Below are positions 57,205 through 64,000 of a stretch of DNA of 64,000 nucleotides, piece after piece. The notes beneath the pieces were generated by a model. The model was not told where the DNA came from, made no database searches, and was given only the letters and a program-made list of their open reading frames with translations. Where the stretch lies: contig NC_079487.1 in NCBI RefSeq assembly GCF_020520425.1, positions 84,263,141 through 84,327,140 on the forward strand. The letters are read 5' to 3'. Source of the stretch: Spinacia oleracea (taxonomy: Eukaryota > Streptophyta > Magnoliopsida > Caryophyllales > Amaranthaceae). The translations under genes were made by a program, and so were the position numbers. Numbering within the stretch: position 1 is the stretch's first letter; every line of letters begins with the position of its first letter.

Positions 57205-57799
57205 AGAAAAGAGTTCGTGGAAAGATAGAATTGTAGAGCTCTAATCCACGAAGAATTAGGAAAGAATACGTTCCCAGGTAATTCCAGCGCCCAGGCCTGG
57301 GCGCCGAAGATTTCGGCGCCCAGAGCCAGGCGTTGAAAATAGGGTCTGGGCTGTTTTCTTAGTCAGATTCGGATTCCTAGAATCCGGAGTATTTGAGACT
57401 TAATCGAGTCTTTTAGTGCGTATTAATTTTATGACGGAATGCGTCTGGGCCCGTTACGAACTCTAGGCTCGTTAGGAATTTAATTAATACGTAACTCTTA
57501 TTTTCGAATCATATTAGGAATAGGATTCTCTCGCAATTTCCATCTCATTTAGGATTTATGTTGGAGTGCAACACCTAATTCTGACAGGTTTCTATCTTTT
57601 ATGACTTGCCACTTTTAACAACTACCCATTACGGCAGTTACTATTTTTAGCAGGTTTCCATAAATAGCAGGTTTCGGGTGAAATGAAAAGGGTGATTTGA
57701 GATTCGTTATTTTATAGGAGATGCGTTGCCAAGTGGAGATTTATGTTCTCATCATCGAACCTTCCCTTTCGGGAATGGGGACAAAAGTAGGTGTCTACA
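57205..57799 (-). repeat. 3' LTR of a minus-strand Ty3/gypsy (Tat-like) element
   Basis: On the minus strand the LTR starts TGTAGACACCTACTTTTGTC at 57799. It is preceded by a purine-rich tract CAAAGTGGGGGCTAAC (57800-57815). The far end is not sharply seen (about 57205-57220). It contains CAGCGCCCAGGCCTGGGCGCC, a perfect hairpin (about 57288-57308). Confidence 0.7.
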
Positions 57800-57815
57800 G
57801 TTAGCCCCCACTTTG
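57800..57815 (-). promoter_or_regulatory. Polypurine tract of the gypsy element
   Basis: Minus strand AAAGTGGGGGCTAAC abuts the TG of the LTR, as needed for plus-strand DNA priming. Confidence 0.7.
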
Positions 57816-57939
57816 ACTGAGTCTTGGAGTAACACGATGGTCAAAGTATTAGACGGAGTGCGTCACACAAGCCATGGTGACCTGTTTTTGCGAGGGTCTC
57901 ACGAGCCCCCGAGTGATAACATTTGACTTAAGGGTCATC

Positions 57940-58075
57940 ACTTGAAGTGTCGACATATCCCTCACGTGTCATTGGGATTTGTCAACGGATAGTATAGAAA
58001 CTTCCTCACTTTGTCATTGGAAGGATCTAAAGATGTATAGAAACTCCCTCACTTTGTCATTGGGAGTAGCTACAG
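57940..58075 (+). repeat. Two-copy short repeat, CTCACTTTGTCATTGG
   Basis: TATAGAAACTTCCTCACTTTGTCATTGGAA and its near copy follow each other at about 57991 and 58037. An earlier partial copy (CCTCACGTGTCATTGGGA) lies at 57959. Confidence 0.65.
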
Positions 58076-58311
58076 ATGTTTTCGAAATCAAAGCTATAAA
58101 GTGTAATTGGGCCTAGCCAAGCCCAATCACGAGGTAAAATGTTTTTAAAGATTCTCATTTTCAGGGTTAGCTAAACGAGAAAACCCCCTTGTTTTTATGG
58201 GACGTAAAACAAAGGAAAATCCAGCACATCGTTCTTTTTTGGAAAAACGGAAAACCAATCCTTTAATTTTTGGAAAAAGGGAAAATCGAAAAAAGTTATC
58301 GCTGCAGCGAC

Positions 58312-58735
58312 TAAGGACCTGCACGGTTAGTGGCGCAGACCCCGCCGGCTAAAGATGGCGAGCCTGTCCGCTAAGGGTGGACACCCCGTCCGATAGAAGT
58401 GGACGAATCTGTTTTTGAAATTTTGAAAATAAGGACCTACGCGGTTTGACCCCGCCGGCTAAAGATGGCGAGCCTGTCCGCTAAGGGTGGACACCCCGTC
58501 CGATAGAAGTGGACGAATCTATTTTGAAATTTGTTTGTGTTTTTTGAAAATAAGGACCTACGTGGTTTGCGACGTAGACCCTGCCAGCTGAAGATGGCGA
58601 GCCTATCTTTTGTTTTGAGGAAATTTTTTGAAGATTATATTTTTTGAAGATTATATTTTTCGAAAACTGAGGACCTGCGCGGCTAGTAAGGCAGACCCCG
58701 TCCGCTGAGGGTGGGCGAGCCCATTTTGAATTTCT
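58312..58735 (+). repeat. Tandem repeats (~120-bp unit) in the gypsy 3' region
   Basis: Four copies start AAGGACCTGC/AAGGACCTAC at about 58312, 58431, 58551 and (as TGAGGACCTGC) 58668. The first two share GATGGCGAGCCTGTCCGCTA and GACACCCCGTCCGATAGAAG almost exactly; the third and fourth are degenerate and shortened. Tandem repeats in this position are well known in Tat-lineage elements and can seed satellite DNA. Confidence 0.9.
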
Positions 58736-58954
58736 TACTTTCTTTTCATTTTGCCTATGTAGAAGGGCTTTTGTGATTACAACCTGTCGGTGGGTCGCAA
58801 TATTTCCTGATTAGGTGTGTCCTATAAATGGGCCCACACTGTGTATATTTTTAAAATACCGTTTTTTTTTTGGGAAAGAGATATCAAGACAACGAATATC
58901 TTTACACAAGTAGGGGAATCGCGCGTGCCCCGACAGCGAATATTCGCTGTCTGG

Positions 58955-59025
58955 GAAGCATTTTCAGCGCCCAGCTCTCGGCGCGAGAATTTCTAACGCC
59001 CAGAGCTGGGCGTTGAAAATGCGAA
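58955..59025. repeat. GC-rich hairpin motif upstream of the antisense gene
   Basis: TCAGCGCCCAGCTCTCGGCGC and AACGCCCAGAGCTGGGCGTT lie side by side. The second is a 9-bp-arm hairpin. The same CGCCCAG/CTGGGCG motif occurs in the LTR (57288-57350) and at 62627-62697. Confidence 0.8.
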
Positions 59026-59039
59026 GGGGAGAACAGTCT

Positions 59040-59678
59040 TTAAAAGACGCGACCGTCTCCTTCTTCTTTCATTTCCGCCATTTTCGTTCGAGCTCTTCAC
59101 TTCATTCTACTAATTTTTGCTCGTTTTCTTCACTTTTCTTCACGAATTCTACTCCAAATAACTTCCTAATCTTCCCAATGTAAGTAATTTCCAGTAATTT
59201 TGGTCTTTTTTGTCAATTTCAGTATTTTTGTCAAGTATTTTTGTGCATGAAATTGATTTGGGGATTTTTGATTTTGTTCCCCTTTTCTTCAATTAGATAG
59301 TTGGAAATGTTCTACATGACATGTTTAATTAGTTTGTGCATGTTGATTTTCGCAAGTATGTTGGTTTTTGTTGATTTTGGCATGTTTATACTAGCCCCCA
59401 AGTATACCTACGATTCTAGTATTTTCTTGCAATATAGGTGTTCTTGGTATATTGCTTGCGTTCCTCATAATTCATGAGTGACAAATTATGGAAGAATTTT
59501 GATTTTGCTGGAGTTAATTTTTGTTTAGGGAATTTTTGCTTAATATGAACTTAGTATCATGTTTTTAGGGAACAAAGATTGTATGACTCCATTTCATGAG
59601 TGGAATGCACTCTTTTTAGGGATTGGTGTGAGTGCCAATTTTGTTAAAGGTATAATGCCTTATTGTATCGTTGATCAG
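59040..59678 (+). promoter_or_regulatory. Leader exon and 5' UTR intron of the antisense gene
   Basis: A CT-rich leader (about 59050-59179) ends CCCAAT|GTAAGT. The next good acceptor, TGATCAG|C at 59678, lies one base before the ATG of the plant mobile domain gene. This is a typical plant 5' UTR intron of ~500 bp. It implies that the gene has its own promoter, near or within the 58.7-59.04-kb segment of the retroelement. Confidence 0.6.
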
Positions 59679-59679
59679 C

Positions 59680-61965
59680 ATGTCTGATGAGTCGTCACCT
59701 CCCTCCGGCGGCCACGAGGAGCGCGGCATGACGCGTCAGTCCACTAGCGCGGGACCCCTATGGGTGGGTCATGAGTACTACGATGGTCGGGACCTGCACT
59801 ACGGCCTGGAGCATCACGTGACTACCCGCCTTCACGCGAGGAGGGATACTACAGTTCGCGGCTACGGTGCAGCGACGAGCGAGACTGTCTTCGGTTACCT
59901 GAGCTCGGACGCCTAGGCTTTTGTGAGGGCAAGCTTGCTGTTTCCGGTGGTTGAGACTTTCTAGGAGATACTGCGACTCAACATCTCCCTATCTTTCCTG
60001 CGGTCATTCATGAGGTGGTGGTGGGATACCACCAACACTTTTCACTTTCCTTGGGGTGAGATGACGTTCACTCCTGAGGACTACACGGCTTTGACGGGCT
60101 TGACCTTTACAGGGAACCCCGTTCGCCTGAGGTCGTATGGCCCACCGCCGACCGTTGCTGAGGGTACCAGGCTCCTGGGCTCGTGGCTGGGTACGAGATT
60201 GCCTTTGTACCAGCCACGTGGGATACCTTTTGCTGACCTGATGTGGGTCTTGGAGCGTGGGGTGGAGGAGTCGTCTTTGAGACAGGCCCGACTGTTCTAC
60301 CTCCATTTCATCACTTCCACTTTTCTGTCGGGTCCTACTGACACCTTTGACCCGAGGTGGATAGGCCTGGTGGAGGACGTGTCTACGCTGGGCGACTATT
60401 GCTGGGGCGATTTGGGCTATGCGACGCTCGTGGGCCAGATGAGTTTGGCGGAGACTCGGACCCGCGTAGACATCACTTTGTCATTGCATTGGCGGGAGTG
60501 CCGCGTTTGATCGAGGTGTGTGCCTAGCCCTTCTTTTGTCTTTTCGCCTTTACTGGGCCTTTTTCTGATGTATTTCTATTATTATTATTTTTTGTCTTTT
60601 CTAGCTGTCGGCCATTGAGCACTTGCCTTGGCTGGCTCCCCGAAAGGGGCAGAGGCCTTTGGAGTACCCTGCCGGTCGTCACTGGGGTTGGAAGAAGAAG
60701 CTAACGGCGCGTCCGCCGCCCGATACCGTGTGGGATCTCATCCAGGACGGGAACCCTGAGCATGTGCAGCACCTTATCCTTTATCTCGTATTTCGTCATT
60801 TTTGTTTCTATGTGCGAGATCTGATTGTGTCTGTATTCACAAAACAGGTGGTCTGGACCCCATGTCTTTCCTTTAGGGGTGCTTATGCTTCGGTCAGGGA
60901 TAGCTATGCCCTGAGCCAGATGCGGGTTTTGTTCGTGGGCCTCCGTGACCCTGTCTGGTACCTGGGAGAGCGGGTACGTATGCAGACTGTCGGGGTCTTT
61001 TCAGTGCCTCAGCCTCCACCTGCGACCATGTTGTCTACTCGCTCGATAGGTGAGGCGTGGAGGGTCCATTCGAGGACTGGCGTGCCGACGACGGAGTTGG
61101 TGATAGCGGGAGCTAGCTATTATCAGTTCATCAAGGATTCTCTTCGTCTCCCGGAGCCCGGCGCTGTGAGTTGCTCTCTCTTTATTTTTGCATTGAATTT
61201 TTTCAGCGTTTTCATGTTCGTGCCCATGTGTTTATGTTTACCGTGTTTTGTGCAGGAGCATCCTGACCCTTCGTTAGGGGGATGGGTACTTCCCGATGCT
61301 CGGATCTCGTATATTGGGGAGAGTGGATCCGAGATTGTGGAGACTATCCCGGAAGGCCGGATTTTCCATGCTCCGCTCCCTGAGGAAGTACAGGCGGTAT
61401 GCACCTTTTGTTTATGCACCCTTCTTATATCTTTTGTTTTTCTTTAGTTACTAACATTCCCGTTTCAGGTTCCGGCCCGTACGGCCAATGCGATCGTGGG
61501 GGTGATCAACCGGTTGAAGTCCGCGTTGGTTCGGGCCCGATCTGCACTTTCTTGCAGGAGCCCCCACTCCACTCGGGTGATGTGCCGTTTTTCTTTTTGA
61601 TCTGTACCTTTTATTTGGCTTTCCGTCACTCACTTTCCTTTTTTTTGTTTCTGCAGACGGGGACCAGACGAGCGGGGGCCGACGACGCAGGACCATCGGG
61701 CGGGGGACGCGGTCCTGAGGAGAGAGAGAGGGCACGACACTCGCCCCTACGGCATCGCCGTTCTGATGTGGGGGCGAGTTCTTCCGGGGAGAGGTCCGAG
61801 CCGGAGCGTAGGCGACGTTCCGTGTCGTTGGCTCGAGAGCCTAGCCCCGAGTTGCAGCCACAGCCTCATTTTTGGGGCGATTCTGGCTGGGGGTCCTCAT
61901 ACCACGGGGAGTGGAGCGGATGGACCGGCGAGGCTTGGAGACATGAAGCCGATTACGATTCTTAG
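59680..61965 (+). pseudogene. Plant mobile domain (PMD) protein, antisense gene of the gypsy element, at least six exons
   Basis: The protein belongs to the plant mobile domain family (MAIN/MAIL1-like, formerly 'aminotransferase-like'). Landmark: RWWWDTTNTFHFPWGEMTFT followed by PEDYTALTGLTF. Probable exons are 59680-60515, 60605-60763, 60848-61165, 61256-61396, 61469-61576 and 61657-61965, all with GT-AG borders. The last encodes a Gly/Arg/Ser-rich tail ending GEAWRHEADYDS. Two in-frame TAGs (59914-59916 and about 59962-59964) break exon 1, both readable as CAG to TAG. A CATTGCATTG duplication (about 60482-60491) shifts the frame just before the first donor. PMD genes are known both as host silencing-related genes and as passengers of MULE and gypsy elements. 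Here the gene lies opposite to the pol of its carrier. Confidence 0.82.
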
Positions 61966-62820
61966 GCTTGCCTCCTCTTTTGTATATATTCATTCTTGTA
62001 TTTCGCATGTATATATATTTTATTTATTTTTGCGAATTTTTGGTGCAAGAATGTTTTGAGCCTTCCATGGGCTTTGCTATGAGGCCTCAACATATTATAG
62101 CAGTACTAGCTTTCTATACCAACGACGAATTACAAAAAAAAAAAAGAATTCCATATATATAAAAGATGAGTTCATACAAGAGTGCACACATGTTTTTAGA
62201 CTAGCCGACTACTTGGGGTATTACATATGCATGTTTTTCTTATGTCTGTATTTGGGGTTTTCGTTTTTTGCCGACTGGTGCCATACTCCTTCGTTGGGCT
62301 TCCTCCTGAAGCTTTTTCTATTTGGCCTTGCCCGTGCATGGGTTAGGGTATAGTGCCCTTCGTAATATCCTTTCCTCTTGATGTGTTCCATGACTTTATT
62401 ATTATTTAATTTTTTATTGGGCCGAATCCTTGGTAAGGATTGCCTACGTATCTTGTCAGAATCAGGTCGCGCGTAGTTCTAGCTGTTTTTTTTTTTTTGG
62501 AAAGGGGTGTTCATTACACATCTGCTACCCCCCCAAGTGTTCGTGGTTCTTTTGATGATTCGAAAAAGGAGTACGAACACTTGCAGAAGCGGGAGGATCG
62601 GTGGCAAGAGGGAATGACACCCAAACTCGGGCGTTGGAAATATCGGCGCCCAGGCCTGGGCGTGAAAAATATCAGCGCCCAGTCCTGGGCGTTGAAACTG
62701 TGTCCTTCGCCCTTTCTACTTTAGCGAGTTTTATGCCGTTTGTTTAGAATAATGCGCAGAATGCTTGCTTATGAGTCTTAATGTGTATTATTAGATGCCT
62801 TAACTCCGGACTGAATTTTA
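61966..62820. other. Spacer between the antisense gene and pol; third hairpin site
   Basis: No gene. Hairpins ATCGGCGCCCAGGCCTGGGC and ATCAGCGCCCAGTCCTGGGC lie in tandem at about 62642-62695. An A run (about 62135-62145) and a T run (62486-62495) are present. Confidence 0.6.
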
Positions 62821-64000
62821 TTAAATATAGTACTTTTTCAATTGGTCTAAATTCGTGAGATTAGTGAATTCCGCTCCATCTATGTCAGCTAGTTGGACCG
62901 CTCCGCCAGGTAGGATGGTCTTTACAAAATATGGTCCGGTCCAATTAGGCCGGAATTTTCCTCGAGGGTCCGTAGTAGGTGCGCATACTTCTTTTAACAC
63001 AAAATTGCCTTCTTTGATATTTCGGGGTTTGACTCTTTTGTTGAATTGCCTTGCGATGCGCTTTCGATACACTTGCACGTGATGTAAAGCTCTCAACCTC
63101 CGTTCGTCTAAAAGGACGAGCTCGTCGTACCTAGCTTGAACCCAATCGGCCTCGGGCAGCTTGCTTTCTAGGACGATCTGGAGGGAGGGAATTTCCAACT
63201 CGATCGGTTGAACTGCTTCCATTCCGTATACCAAGGAGTAGGGTGTTACTCCAATGGAGGTGCGGATTGAGGTTCGGTAACCCCATAATGCAAAATGTAA
63301 TTTGTTGGGCCAATCCTTATAATTCTCGGCCATTTTTTCGATTATAACTTTAATGTTTTTGTTGGCCGCCTCTACCGCGCCGTTCATTTGCGGCCTGTAG
63401 GGAGAGGATTTATGATGTTTGACATGATATTTTTCGAGCAGGTCTTGGACTTCGGCCCTAAAGTGGGAACCTTGGTCACTTATGATTTCATGTGGAACCC
63501 CGTATCGACAGAATATGTTCTTTTCTAGGAATCGAGCGACATGTTTGGCCGTTAATTTTGCATAGGAAACTGCCTCTACCCATTTAGTGAAGTATTCAAT
63601 TGCGACTAAAACGTACTCGTGTCCCCCTACGCCTGTTGGCGTTACTTTGCCGATTATGTCTATACCCCAGGTGGAAAAGGGCCATGGGGAAGTGAAGGTG
63701 TATAGTTCTGAGGGAGGCAAGTGGTTAAGGTTGCTGAAGATTTGGCATTTTGGGCAAGTTTTCACAAAGTGATGGCAATCGGTTTCCATGGTGGTCCAAT
63801 AATACCCTGAGCGGGATATTTTCCGGGATAGCACTTTACCGTTCATATGAGGTCCACACACGCCGTTATGGTATTCTTCCATTAGTCTTTGGGCTTGGTT
63901 TTAGTGAACACAAAGTAACTTGATTTTATTCGGCGTGTATTTGTACAGTTCTCCCAGGATTATGCTATATTGTGAAGCGAGGAGGCGTAAGGCCTTTTGT
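62821..64000 (-). pseudogene. Ty3/gypsy integrase (Tat lineage), C-terminal part of pol, one in-frame stop
   Basis: From the window edge the minus strand reads RNase H/integrase linker sequence, a TAA (63901-63903), then 353 open codons to the stop at 62821-62823. The zinc-binding HHCC domain includes EEYHNGVCGPHMNGK and CHHFVKTCPKCQ. The core has Asp in WGIDIIGKV, Asp in ISDQGSHF and Glu in NGAVEAANKNIK, so the DDE residues are present. FNKRVKPRNIKEGNFVLKEV and GKFRPNWTGPYFV are the C-terminal binding region. There is no chromodomain, which with the antisense gene and 3' tandem repeats argues for the Tat rather than the chromovirus branch. RT and gag lie right of the window. Confidence 0.92.

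Noticed and set aside
60004-60306. Minus-strand ORF over the plant mobile domain exon
   Set aside because: Shadow of the plus-strand PMD exon, which has the recognisable motif.

Overview
This is a window of plant nuclear DNA, almost certainly from a eudicot. The evidence is intron-split genes with GT-AG borders, a chloroplast-targeted riboflavin enzyme, a plant-type 2-on-2 haemoglobin, a nuclear tRNA-Lys, and a dense mix of Ty1/copia, Ty3/gypsy, L1, CACTA, MULE, hAT and Stowaway elements. The repeat style fits Caryophyllales (spinach/beet group), but that placement is a weak inference.

There are few host genes. At the left edge are the first exon of a riboflavin deaminase gene (PYRD type, 898-1329, minus) and a tRNA-Lys(UUU) (1710-1781). 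A complete four-exon GLB3-type 2-on-2 haemoglobin gene lies at 26539-30053. Between 5.1 and 7.6 kb are broken coding scraps: a hAT transposase C-terminus, an unidentified exon and a PPR-like stretch.

The rest is layered transposable elements. From left to right: a copia 3' end and LTR (1-~715); an LTR-like fragment with a CACTA end (2774-~4560); a copia tail with its 3' LTR (8408-~11240); a 7.7-kb CACTA element with AAT target duplications (12261-19943) that contains a 4.2-kb 5'-truncated L1-type LINE; several MITEs (one with its empty site preserved next to it); a TIR element split by a 2.7-kb solo LTR (22327-25022); a 185-bp LINE-tail insertion with a 19-bp target duplication (31276-31460); and an internally deleted 1.3-kb copia element (31998-33284).

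The most interesting part is 33.8-57.2 kb. Two elements with MULE-like ends abut at a TA run. Both carry arrays of a short palindrome, CTCATTTGNNCAAATGAG, whose half-site CAAATGAG also occurs in the element tip. The larger element carries a FAR1/MULE-transposase gene that has the same palindromes in its first intron, an internal intron and its 3' flank. That gene is broken by frameshifts, by a stop codon and by a 14.1-kb copia element (39352-53469, TSD GAGAT). The copia element is itself split inside its integrase by a 4.6-kb solo LTR (44797-49430, TSD AATGA).

The right end (~57.2-64.0 kb) is the 3' part of a minus-strand Ty3/gypsy element of the Tat kind. It has an LTR, a tandem-repeat block, an integrase, and between them a spliced plant mobile domain gene in antisense with its own leader and at least six exons. 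GC-rich hairpins sit beside each module. Many stops across these elements look like C-to-T changes (CAG, CGA or CAA turned into stops).
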